Of a stretch of 14,375 bases of DNA, positions 1 to 6,655 are shown piece by piece; within the stretch, counting starts at the first letter, position 1, and every line of letters begins with the position of its first letter. The position numbers and the translations under genes are program-made. The notes below the pieces were generated by a model. It searched no databases and had not been told where the DNA came from. It saw only the letters and a list, made by a program, of their open reading frames with translations. Source of the stretch: a candidate division CSSED10-310 bacterium (GTDB lineage Bacteria > CSSED10-310 > JAFGDC01); assembly GCA_016932295.1 (NCBI GenBank), contig JAFGDC010000607.1:1-14375 (forward strand). The letters run 5' to 3'.

Positions 1-2478
1 GCCGGCCAACTCCCGCCCCCGATGCACCAGGGCCAGATCATCACTCCTCACCCAGACCTCACCACCATACTCCCCATCCTCCATCCGCAATTCCTGCACC
101 TCGAACCCCAATAACTCGAAATGCGCCGCGAACAACTCCGCATGCCCCTCCATCTCAACCACCCACGCATCATACTCCGCGCCGGTCTTCTCCTGCGTCA
201 CGAGCCGCCGTTCCGCCACCCGGAACCAGGTATCGGCACTCAAATGACCAGGAATTTCAATCCCCATAATCGAAATCACCACCTCGATATTTTCCACGTA
301 CCGCCACCCAGACCCCACCTTCCACAAAGGCACATCCGCCGGCGCCGGCGTGGGTGTGGATCCTTCGTACGTGGGCGTCAGCGTCGGCGTCCAGGCATAC
401 GGACTGGGTGTCGGACTGGGCGTCCTCGTGGCAGTCGCCGCGAATGTCGGCGTCGGCGAACGCTCCGGCGTCGCCGTGGGCGTCGCCGCCGAGGCCACCG
501 CCACCCCGCGATACGGCACATGATTCCGACTCGTCACCGTCACCGACACATCACCCCCAGCCACTGTCTCGAACTCAAACGTCGCCCGCCCCGCCGGATC
601 CGTCAGTCCCCGCAGGTGCACATGACCTTCCTGATACAACGTCACCACCGCCACATCCACCGGTCCGAACCGATCGGATACATCCACGTGAAACAGGTTC
701 GCCCCGGTAAAAAACACCGGCGAATGCACCACCGCCAACTCCTCCGGATCGTCCGTCCACACCGGCAACTCCGGATCCCCCAACAAATGCAACACATACT
801 GCGTCCATCGATGAGGATGATACAACTCCCCCGCCTCGGCCACGAATTCCGCCTTGCCGAACCCGACAAACGCTCCCAACCGCTCGTGATCCAGATGATA
901 CAGGTGCCGCAGAAACGCCTCATCGAACACCATCCCCGACGGAAACCCTATGCCGATATTGGTATTACCGACAAACGCCACGCCGCCACCACCCGGATTC
1001 AACACCCACCGCTCCCCGCCGCCGTCGTTCGCCTTGTGGAACGAGCCCGAATCGCACGCGCAGGACAAGTACACCCCCGTCCTCGCCCCGTTGGCCAACT
1101 GGTCGATCTCCGTCCCGTGCAGATACCCCAGCGACTGCGACGACCCGTGCCCGAAATGGTTCACCAACTGGTACCCCTGATCGAGCGCCGCGATCTGGGC
1201 CTCCTTCGTGTTCTCCTCGGCTCCTGTGTAATTCCAGTAGTCGTCGTACAGTTTCCGCACCGGCCTGCACCGGATCGGCACCGCACTCCGCTCCATGGGA
1301 TCCTTCGCCACACTGGAATATATGTTGTAATACCCCGTGAAATCGGCAATGAACATCACATCCCTCTGATATCCGGCCACCGGCGACCGCTCGAAATCCA
1401 ACACCTTCCCGACCACCGCCACAGCCTGCGCAACCGTATCCACCGGCAACCGGCCCACCAACACATCGGGATAAAAATCCACCCCGTCCTCCATCTCGCC
1501 GAACACCCCGTCGCCGTCGCCGTCCCAGTCACCGTCCAGGTCCGAGTAATACATGTCGGTCACCACATCATCCTCCACCGAGTAATACCCGGTCACCTCC
1601 GCCCGGCAGTGGACCAGCCTGGCGGGCACGGGCGGCATGTCACCCCCCAACAATACGTAATCGAGATGACGCGCCTCATGCACACCTTTGATGTAATTCC
1701 GGATCTTCTCCTGGTCGTCCCGGCCCGGGGTCGCCGCCACTATGTCCTCCAGCAACGCCACCGCCGCCGGCACCCCCTTCTCGTTCTTCCACGCTACCAA
1801 CGGCTCGAACGCCGGCGCCAGCTCCGCTGTCGTCACCACCAGGTAATCCAGGTCACCATCCAGATCCACCGATCGCCCCACCAGCCGCCGCCCAAAACCA
1901 CCCGATACCCCCGATCCCATCACCACCGGCACCCCGCCGCCACCCACGCCGGCACGCATTCTATACCCAAACCGGTAACCGGAAGTGAACACCGCCCATC
2001 CCGGCTGCGGCGCCGGCCGCAACGGAAAGAGACGCACCACCGCCACCGCCGAGCCGTCCATACTTCCCGGCTGTTCCACGTGGAAAGAGGGTAAGGCCAT
2101 GCCGTCACGGGCCAGACCCAACGGGACCATGGCGTTGACAAACAACGGCCCGAACGGCATCACACCCGCCACACGGGGAAACGAACCAGACAACGGATAC
2201 AGCTCCGGCGGCGCCGGCCGCACCACCAGCGCATCCGCCGATACACCGGCCGGTAACAGGAACCGCACCACCATGCACGGCACCACATGACCGGTATCCG
2301 TGCGGACCAACGTACAACCCGGTAGAGAATATGCGTTCAGCATCGAGGTGGTCAGGCATTGTATCGCATCATGGGAAAAAGTGACCTGGTGGAAATCAGC
2401 CGCGATCGCAGCGGATGTGCTGCAAATAAAAGCACATATTATTGTATATAAAAGAAAATAAGCGTTGCGTTGAAACAT
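1..2478 (-). CDS. Secreted gingipain-like cysteine peptidase (family C25), 3' end beyond window
   Basis: Exported endopeptidase of MEROPS family C25. The minus frame is open without a stop from ATG 2478 to the window edge (826 codons), so the C-terminus is missing. An AGGAGG-type site (GGGAGGAC) lies just upstream of the ATG. Residues 1-26 form a signal peptide with a hydrophobic core and an A-I-A cleavage site. A typical C25 N-terminal subdomain follows (DYLVVTTAELAPAFEPL from about residue 211), then an Asp/Gly-rich calcium-type loop from D313. Putative catalytic residues are His444 in NHFGHGS and Cys475 in the CDSGSF motif, matching the gingipain His/Cys dyad. The catalytic domain closes with GDPELPVW at 567-574. 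An Ig-like domain follows (about 580-660), then a Thr/Pro-rich linker (666-714) and an unrecognised C-terminal domain. Role inferred: extracellular protein degradation. The long plus-strand frame opposite, rich in Arg/His/Pro, is its shadow. Confidence 0.9.
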   Translation of the reverse strand, partial: MFQRNAYFLLYTIICAFICSTSAAIAADFHQVTFSHDAIQCLTTSMLNAYSLPGCTLVRTDTGHVVPCMVVRFLLPAGVSADALVVRPAPPELYPLSGSFPRVAGVMPFGPLFVNAMVPLGLARDGMALPSFHVEQPGSMDGSAVAVVRLFPLRPAPQPGWAVFTSGYRFGYRMRAGVGGGGVPVVMGSGVSGGFGRRLVGRSVDLDGDLDYLVVTTAELAPAFEPLVAWKNEKGVPAAVALLEDIVAATPGRDDQEKIRNYIKGVHEARHLDYVLLGGDMPPVPARLVHCRAEVTGYYSVEDDVVTDMYYSDLDGDWDGDGDGVFGEMEDGVDFYPDVLVGRLPVDTVAQAVAVVGKVLDFERSPVAGYQRDVMFIADFTGYYNIYSSVAKDPMERSAVPIRCRPVRKLYDDYWNYTGAEENTKEAQIAALDQGYQLVNHFGHGSSQSLGYLHGTEIDQLANGARTGVYLSCACDSGSFHKANDGGGERWVLNPGGGGVAFVGNTNIGIGFPSGMVFDEAFLRHLYHLDHERLGAFVGFGKAEFVAEAGELYHPHRWTQYVLHLLGDPELPVWTDDPEELAVVHSPVFFTGANLFHVDVSDRFGPVDVAVVTLYQEGHVHLRGLTDPAGRATFEFETVAGGDVSVTVTSRNHVPYRGVAVASAATPTATPERSPTPTFAATATRTPSPTPSPYAWTPTLTPTYEGSTPTPAPADVPLWKVGSGWRYVENIEVVISIMGIEIPGHLSADTWFRVAERRLVTQEKTGAEYDAWVVEMEGHAELFAAHFELLGFEVQELRMEDGEYGGEVWVRSDDLALVHRGRELAG

Positions 2479-2570
2479 CTTGTCCTCCCTTGGATGAAGG
2501 TGGGGAATGCACCGGTTCAGTGTACTGTACCGATGTATCGAATACCAGCCGTGGGACGTTGAGGGAGGAT

Positions 2571-2591
2571 CACGGAAGGCACGGAAAGGAC
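2571..2591 (+). repeat. Left imperfect inverted repeat flanking the GxxExxY remnant
   Basis: Purine-rich stretch beginning CACGGAAGGCACGGAAAG. It matches the reverse complement of 3090-3110 at about 15 of 21 positions, and nearly all differences are transitions. The pair brackets the decayed GxxExxY gene in opposite orientation. It may be the edge of a mobile cassette, or chance similarity of low-complexity purine tracts. Confidence 0.35.
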
Positions 2592-2656
2592 AGCGGGCAC
2601 ATACGCGGTGGTGGATGGTGACGCGGCGATGAGGAGATCGCGAGTAGCGATGGCTG

Positions 2657-3025
2657 TCAGCGCTTACAAGATAGCTTCTTGATTTGAAGCGGGCACCCGG
2701 AGTTGGTCGGCATCGCATGCCGCAACCCGGCGGCCCGCAACTATCCGAGCACCTTCGAGAGGTGCCAGGCAGCCAGCACGCGACAAGCGTTCACCTCGAC
2801 AATCAAGCAATCCTCCACAAATACATCCGCTCGATACCGACCTGAAACCTCACCATCCACATCTCGCACCTGAAATACCCGCTGCTGCGCAACCGGCAAC
2901 CGATGCGCCACATCATTCTCGTACACCTTCTCCGAATACCCATGCCGCAAATGAACATGTGACTTGAACGCCGCCCGCACGATACCGCAGACCCTTCGTA
3001 TATCAGCACTCCGGAACCCCGCCAC
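2657..3025 (-). pseudogene. GxxExxY-family protein (PDDEXK_3-like), interrupted by an in-frame TAG
   Basis: The frame starts at GTG 3025, preceded by a weak G-rich site, and reads 94 residues to TAG at 2741-2743. It carries the family signature G29-Y-S-E32-K-V-Y35 and the downstream core GRYRADVFVEDCLIVEVNA. If the TAG is read through, the same frame continues for 27 more residues to TGA at 2657-2659. That extension (LRAAGLRHAMPTNSG...QIKKL) aligns with the usual family C-terminus, where the TAG position is normally Tyr (LNYL). Full length would be about 122 residues, the usual size. The E-x-K of the PD-(D/E)xK-like core reads E77-V-N79, so the Lys is also lost. A nonsense mutation in a degrading gene is the simplest reading; a truncated but expressed protein cannot be excluded. 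The function of the family is unknown. Confidence 0.75.
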
Positions 3026-3089
3026 GATACCCCCGTCAACCTCTCCATTGTCCTTTGTCCATTTGTGCGCTATCCATTTTATGTCTTTT

Positions 3090-3110
3090 CTTCCTTCTGC
3101 GCCTTCTGTG
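3090..3110 (-). repeat. Right imperfect inverted repeat flanking the GxxExxY remnant
   Basis: On the minus strand this reads CACAGAAGGCGCAGAAGG followed by more purines, and it resembles plus-strand 2571-2591. It lies just upstream of the GxxExxY start. See the left copy for the comparison and caveats. Confidence 0.35.
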
Positions 3111-3118
3111 GTACATTA

Positions 3119-3146
3119 TTGCCGGCGCCTTCACGGCTGTGATACT
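3119..3146 (+). promoter_or_regulatory. Candidate sigma70-type promoter for the transaldolase gene
   Basis: TTGCCG at 3119-3124, a 16-nt spacer, then GATACT at 3141-3146. Each hexamer matches the consensus at 4 of 6 positions. Transcription would start near 3153, giving a leader of about 50 nt to ATG 3204. A small hairpin (GAGCG-GTGC-CGCTC, 3175-3188) sits directly before the ribosome-binding site. This is a pattern match only. Confidence 0.3.
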
Positions 3147-3203
3147 GTTTTCAGAAGGTTTGAACCGACGTTTTGAGCGGTGCCGCTCGGGAGGAATTGA
3201 CGG

Positions 3204-3848
3204 ATGAAGTTTTTCATGGATACAGCGATCATCGCGGAAATCAAGGATGCGGCTGAAATGGGACTCGTGGACGGCGTGACCACGAATCCTTCGCTGCTGG
3301 TCAAATCGGGCATGAAGGCGGAGGATGTCTACCGAGAAATCTGCCGGCTCGTGCCGGGACCGGTAAGCGCCGAAGTGTACGCCACCGACCTGGACGGAAT
3401 GCTCTCGGAAGCCAGGGTTCTCGCCAAAATCGCCGGCAACATAGTGGTCAAAATTCCCATGACCAGGGACGGCATCAAGGCAGTACGCATCTTGAAATCA
3501 GAGGGCATCAAGACCAACGTCACCCTGGTCTTCTCACCCAGCCAGGCGCTGCTAGCGGCAAAGGCCGGCGCTTCCTTCGTGAGCCCCTTCATCGGCCGGC
3601 TCGATGACATCTCCCACGAAGGCATGGAACTGGTGGAACAGATCATCGCCATCTACGAAAACTACGACTTCGATACGGAGATCATCGTGGCATCCATCCG
3701 CCACCCCCAACACGTGGTGGATGCCGCCATGCTGGGCGCCGATATCGCCACCATGCCGAAGGCGGTGTTCGAAAAGCTCTTCATGCACCCCCTGACCGAT
3801 GCCGGTATCGCCAAGTTCGTGGAGGACTCCGGGAAGATTCCCCGCTAG
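3204..3848 (+). CDS. tal: Transaldolase, small TalC/FSA-type (class I aldolase)
   Basis: Cytoplasmic pentose-phosphate enzyme that transfers dihydroxyacetone between sugar phosphates. The 214-residue length is typical of the short TalC/fructose-6-phosphate-aldolase group. Visible landmarks are Asp6 (FMDTA), TTNPS at 26-30, the Schiff-base Lys83 in [13 protein letters not shown] at 104-111 and the SPFIGRLDD segment at 127-135. Two positions separate transaldolases from fructose-6-phosphate aldolases. Here they are Glu57 (SAEVYAT) and Phe129, both transaldolase-type; E. coli FSA has Gln and Tyr. Transaldolase activity is therefore favoured. The start is set by GGAGG at 3190-3194, nine bases upstream of the ATG. 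The FmdB-type gene follows after 90 bases and may be co-transcribed. Confidence 0.93.
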   Translation: MKFFMDTAIIAEIKDAAEMGLVDGVTTNPSLLVKSGMKAEDVYREICRLVPGPVSAEVYATDLDGMLSEARVLAKIAGNIVVKIPMTRDGIKAVRILKSEGIKTNVTLVFSPSQALLAAKAGASFVSPFIGRLDDISHEGMELVEQIIAIYENYDFDTEIIVASIRHPQHVVDAAMLGADIATMPKAVFEKLFMHPLTDAGIAKFVEDSGKIPR

Positions 3849-3889
3849 TTGCACCCTCGCGCGAAAACGAGGATACTCATACAGGTGAC

Positions 3890-3925
3890 GGCAGCCAGAA
3901 CAGCCGCTGTATACCACCGGCTGCC
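3890..3925 (+). promoter_or_regulatory. Stem-loop just before the FmdB-type gene
   Basis: GGCAGCC (3890-3896) pairs perfectly with GGCTGCC (3919-3925) around a 22-nt loop. It ends two bases before the GGAG ribosome-binding site at 3928-3931. No T-run follows, so it is not a classical terminator. It could modulate translation or mark a processing point between the two genes, or be chance. Confidence 0.25.
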
Positions 3926-3938
3926 ATGGAGTACAACG

Positions 3939-4157
3939 ATGCCCATGTACGAGTTTCGATGCCAATCCTGCCATGTGAAATTCGAAAAACTGGTGCGCGG
4001 CGCGGCGGAACAACCACACTGCCCGGACTGCGACTCGCACTCGGTCAAAAAGTGCTTCTCAGCCTTCGGCTTCAAGAGTTCCGGCGCGTTCATCCCATCG
4101 TCCGGAGCCACTTGCGGCGGTTGCACGTCACATTCATGCTCCACCTGTAACTCCTAA
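3939..4157 (+). CDS. FmdB-family small zinc-ribbon protein
   Basis: A 72-residue protein of the FmdB/CxxC_CxxC regulatory-protein family. It opens with MPMYEFRC, the hallmark start of the family. The zinc ribbon uses C8-x-x-C11 and C28-P-D-C31. A Ser/Gly/Cys-rich tail adds C59, C62, C67 and C70, a second Cys cluster often seen in these proteins. The frame is open further upstream to a TTG at 3849, but the family start and the GGAG at 3928-3931 favour ATG 3939. An ATG two codons on (3945) is an alternative. The family was first noted as a putative regulator near formamidase genes; the molecular role is not established. It follows the transaldolase gene and converges on ssb. Confidence 0.85.
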   Translation: MPMYEFRCQSCHVKFEKLVRGAAEQPHCPDCDSHSVKKCFSAFGFKSSGAFIPSSGATCGGCTSHSCSTCNS

Positions 4158-4205
4158 GACACGCACACCGTGCCGTCCATCATTTCCCGCGAACCGGCGC
4201 TAGCC

Positions 4206-4236
4206 ACCGGGGGACACCACCGGCGGCATCCCCGGT
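4206..4236. terminator. Possible bidirectional stem-loop between convergent genes
   Basis: ACCGGGG (4206-4212) pairs perfectly with CCCCGGT (4230-4236) around a 17-nt loop. A competing pairing, GAACCGG (4191-4197) with CCGGTTC (4232-4238), overlaps it. It lies between the ends of the convergent FmdB and ssb genes, where a shared terminator is expected. No T-tract follows on either strand, so intrinsic termination is unproven. Confidence 0.35.
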
Positions 4237-4252
4237 TCACCACGTTCCGCTC

Positions 4253-4651
4253 TCAGAAGGGAATCTCGTCCGGCTCGGAAGTATCCACCTCTTCAGCCGG
4301 CGGCGCCTGCTCCCTGCCGTCAGGGCGGGAATCCAAGAAACTGAAATCTCGCACCCGCAACTCCAACTTGGACCGCGCCTGACCATCCTTGTCCTCCCAT
4401 CGACTGAAGTTCAACGGACCACTCACCCCCAACTTGGAACCCTTGTGGACATACTGCTGAAGAATCTGCGCAAGCTTGCCGAAGGCGAAGCACCGCACCC
4501 AGTGGGTGCGCTCCGTGACATTGCCGCCGTTGTCGCGATACCGTTCATGACAGGCCAGACTGAACTGAGCGATGGGAGTCCCCTTGGGCGTGTAGCGCAG
4601 TTCCGGATCCTGCCCCACATTGCCCACCAGCGTCGCCACATTGATCATCAT
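4253..4651 (-). CDS. ssb: Single-stranded DNA-binding protein
   Basis: Binds and protects single-stranded DNA and recruits replication, repair and recombination partners. About 132 residues, short for the family because the linker before the tip is only about 25 residues. The OB fold runs over about 1-107: MINVATLVGNVGQDPELRYTP, then RTHWVRC with Trp51, then VSGPLNFSRW at 77-86. The acidic C-terminal tip ends in DEIPF, the partner-binding peptide. AGGAGG lies directly before two adjacent ATGs (4651 and 4648). The second has the better spacing, so the true start may be one codon later; the upstream ATG at 4669 would place the ribosome site inside the gene. It stands alone here, without the rpsF/rpsR neighbours seen in many bacteria. 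The tetramer state cannot be read from sequence. Confidence 0.95.
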   Translation of the reverse strand: MMINVATLVGNVGQDPELRYTPKGTPIAQFSLACHERYRDNGGNVTERTHWVRCFAFGKLAQILQQYVHKGSKLGVSGPLNFSRWEDKDGQARSKLELRVRDFSFLDSRPDGREQAPPAEEVDTSEPDEIPF

Positions 4652-4724
4652 GCACCTCCTTGCATTCACTGTGAATCAACCACTACTCCCTCGAAAAGCA
4701 AAAACCATTCCCGCCGATCACTGA

Positions 4725-4752
4725 TTGAACCGTTTTCGCGAACGAATAAAAT
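4725..4752 (+). promoter_or_regulatory. Candidate sigma70-type promoter reading toward the M28 peptidase
   Basis: TTGAAC (4725-4730), a 16-nt spacer, then TAAAAT (4747-4752). Transcription would start near 4759, leaving an unusually long leader of about 310 nt before ATG 5072. That leader would contain the inverted repeat at 4785-4807. A nearer promoter is possible but not evident. Confidence 0.35.
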
Positions 4753-4771
4753 AGTCTTTTATATACAATAA

Positions 4772-4800
4772 ATTATATGCATTGATCAGGTGTCTTTCGC
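4772..4800 (-). promoter_or_regulatory. Candidate promoter for ssb
   Basis: On the minus strand a perfect TATAAT lies at 4777-4772. The hexamer 17 bases upstream (GCGAAA, 4800-4795) is a poor -35, so an activator or another element may be needed. The leader to the ssb start would be about 115 nt. The inverted repeat at 4785-4807 covers the -35 position. Confidence 0.35.
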
Positions 4801-4807
4801 ACCTGAT
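4785..4807. promoter_or_regulatory. Perfect 8-bp inverted repeat, possible operator
   Basis: ATCAGGTG (4785-4792) and CACCTGAT (4800-4807) flank a 7-nt spacer, TCTTTCG. The dyad overlaps the -35 position of the candidate ssb promoter and lies about 26 bases past the predicted plus-strand start. That position fits repressor binding affecting one or both genes. No T-run follows on either strand, which argues against a terminator. I do not recognise it as a known LexA box. Confidence 0.4.
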
Positions 4808-5071
4808 GGACGAGATTGAACCGATCCCGGAAGCAGCGTGTCAACCAGCCCTTGACACGGAAATCACTCCTGGCGGCAATCCATTCCTTGCACCACGCGA
4901 CTCCACGCCGAACGGCACATGTCAAGCAGCGGCGGTACGACCTGTCAACTCCCCCGCCTCCCACCAGCCGTTCCCGCGCGGCTTGCGTCCGAATGGCGAA
5001 AAGAGTAGTGATGAAGCATATCACGCGTAAAGGATCGGGTTCTCAACCGGTACTGGCAAGGAGGAAAATCC

Positions 5072-6436
5072 ATGCGGGAGTTCATCAGGTCCGTGGCCGG
5101 CGAGGTATTCACCACCACGGCGCTGGACGAGGTGCTCAAGGAACTGTGCCTGACCTACGGACCCCGGTTTGCCGGGAGCATCGAGGCGGCCGCGGCGGCG
5201 AACTACATGGCGGACTGGTTCAACAATGAAGGGCTGGCGAACGTGGCCCTGGAGACCTTCCCGCTGGCGGTCTGGCAGCGGGGCGCGGCGCACCTGGAGA
5301 TGACCGCGCCGGTCCAACGGGCGTTTCCCTGTCTCGCCTTGCCCTACTCCGCCGCCGGCACCGTGAGCGGTCCCATAGTGGATCTCGGCATGTGCACCGG
5401 GGCGGACGTCCGGGCACGCTCCGGCGAACTGCCCGGCGCCATCGCCCTGGTGGACGACCGCAACCCGCCGCAAGGGCCTGCCCTGCACCGCCTGCAGAAG
5501 TACGTCATGGTGCGCGGGGCCGGCGCCGCGGCATTCCTCTTCGTGCAGGCCGCTCCGGGCGGCCTGGAACCGACGGGAACCGTCGCCTTCAACCAGCACG
5601 GCAAACTGGACCAGACCATTTTGTCCGCCGGCCTGAGTCACGAAACCGGCGCGGAGCTGCGGGCGAGGGCATGCGGCGGCCCCATGGAAGCGCGACTCAC
5701 GGTGGACTGCGGGATGAATTGGGGCACTTGTCACAACGTTGCGGCGGAATTACCCGGTGAAACGGACGAACTGGTCATTCTCTGCGGACACTACGACGGC
5801 CACGACATCTCCCACGGCGCCGTCGACAACGCCAGCGGAACCGCCGCCGTCATGGAAACAATGCGGATATTGAAGCAACTCAAACCCATGAACCGCTGCA
5901 CCGTCCGCGCCGTGCTCTTTTCCGCCGAGGAAGTCGGTCTCGTAGGTTCCAACGCCTATGTCCAGGCCCATCGTGATGAACTGACCCGCATACGCCTGGT
6001 GTTGAACCTCGACTGCTTCAGCGGCGACGACGGGCTGCGACTCCTCGTGCAGGGCTCGGAAGCGCTGGAGAAGAAGCTTGCCGGTTTCCTGGAGCCATTG
6101 CCCGACAAGCCCAGGGTCTTCCGGCATCTCGTTCCATTCTCCGATCACTTCCCCTTCCACCTGGCCGGAGCCGCATCCGCCTTCTGCTGCGTGCCCAGCG
6201 GCCCGGGCCGCGGCTGGGGCCACACCATCGCCGACACCCATGACAAGCTGGATATCTTCTCCATGCGCCGCGCCCTGGCATCCTTCATCCCGATTGTCGC
6301 GTCGACAGCCGGCGACGGCGTCTGGCCACCCCCAGAATCTGACCGCGATGCCCTCATCAAAGAGCTGACAGATCGTCATTTAGAGGACTTGCTTCGCTAT
6401 GAAGGGCATTGGCCCGCCGAGTGCGGGGACGAGTGA
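5072..6436 (+). CDS. M28-family zinc aminopeptidase with PA-type insert
   Basis: A 454-residue metallopeptidase expected to remove N-terminal residues from peptides using two zinc ions. The ligand set is complete: H240 (CGHYDGHD), bridging D252 (VDNASG), E287 with catalytic E286 (SAEEVGL), D314 (LNLD) and H384 (GHTIADTHDKLD). Residues about 90-190 resemble the PA domain found in many M28 enzymes (VMVRGAGAAAFLFVQ). There is no signal peptide or membrane segment, so it is predicted to be cytoplasmic, unusual for a family with many exported members. The start is fixed by AAGGAGG at 5058-5064, seven bases before the ATG. It is separated from the next operon by 219 bases with its own promoter candidate. 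The specific substrate is unknown. Confidence 0.88.
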   Translation: MREFIRSVAGEVFTTTALDEVLKELCLTYGPRFAGSIEAAAAANYMADWFNNEGLANVALETFPLAVWQRGAAHLEMTAPVQRAFPCLALPYSAAGTVSGPIVDLGMCTGADVRARSGELPGAIALVDDRNPPQGPALHRLQKYVMVRGAGAAAFLFVQAAPGGLEPTGTVAFNQHGKLDQTILSAGLSHETGAELRARACGGPMEARLTVDCGMNWGTCHNVAAELPGETDELVILCGHYDGHDISHGAVDNASGTAAVMETMRILKQLKPMNRCTVRAVLFSAEEVGLVGSNAYVQAHRDELTRIRLVLNLDCFSGDDGLRLLVQGSEALEKKLAGFLEPLPDKPRVFRHLVPFSDHFPFHLAGAASAFCCVPSGPGRGWGHTIADTHDKLDIFSMRRALASFIPIVASTAGDGVWPPPESDRDALIKELTDRHLEDLLRYEGHWPAECGDE

Positions 6437-6459
6437 CGGTGAAGTGGCTGCCGCAAAAC

Positions 6460-6487
6460 TTGCATATAGGGACTATTCAACTACAAT
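6460..6487 (+). promoter_or_regulatory. Candidate sigma70-type promoter of the GTPase/two-component operon
   Basis: TTGCAT (6460-6465), a 16-nt spacer, then TACAAT (6482-6487), in a locally AT-rich patch directly downstream of the M28 peptidase stop. Transcription would start near 6494, with a leader of about 160 nt to ATG 6656. It is the best promoter-like match in the gap. Confidence 0.45.
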
Positions 6488-6655
6488 ATTGAGGTACAGT
6501 CTGTGAGGAAATGGGAGTCCTGTCCATTTGAGGAGCGCGACATCGGGGTTTGATGCATTCGGATCGGAGCGTCAGTCCCGAAACGCGCAGCGACCATGGG
6601 CGATGGATTCCGGGTGATCCCACGCAATGGGCGTACCATTGGGAGGAAGTATCGC

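Larger units (their letters stand above)
4652..5071. other. Divergent intergenic region between ssb and the M28 peptidase
   Basis: This 420-bp stretch has no gene I can support. The 4740-4785 part is markedly AT-rich compared with its surroundings. It holds candidate promoters for both strands and a perfect 8-bp inverted repeat, listed separately. Open frames on both strands in 4773-5030 lack ribosome-binding sites and recognisable motifs. Confidence 0.6.

Noticed and set aside
340..485. Repetitive GGCGTC/GTGGG-like stretch, considered as a minisatellite or CRISPR-like array
   Set aside because: It encodes the Thr/Pro linker of the C25 peptidase; the units are degenerate codons with no spacer structure.
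1500..1545. Short GTC/GCC-type tandem pattern, considered as a DNA repeat
   Set aside because: It is explained by the Asp/Gly-rich calcium-type loop coded on the minus strand (from residue 313).
121..2094. 657-codon plus-strand open frame
   Set aside because: It is antisense to the C25 peptidase. The translation is dominated by Arg, His and Pro with no domain, while the minus strand gives a coherent signal peptide, catalytic motifs and linker.
3552..4040. 162-codon minus-strand open frame
   Set aside because: Antisense to the transaldolase and the FmdB-type gene, with no motif of its own.
4773..5024. 83-codon minus-strand open frame in the ssb/M28 gap
   Set aside because: GTG start without a ribosome site, a composition heavy in Cys/Arg/Trp, no family resemblance, and it overlaps the candidate promoters and dyad.
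5021..5734. 237-codon minus-strand open frame
   Set aside because: Antisense to the M28 peptidase, whose complete set of metal ligands proves the plus strand is coding.
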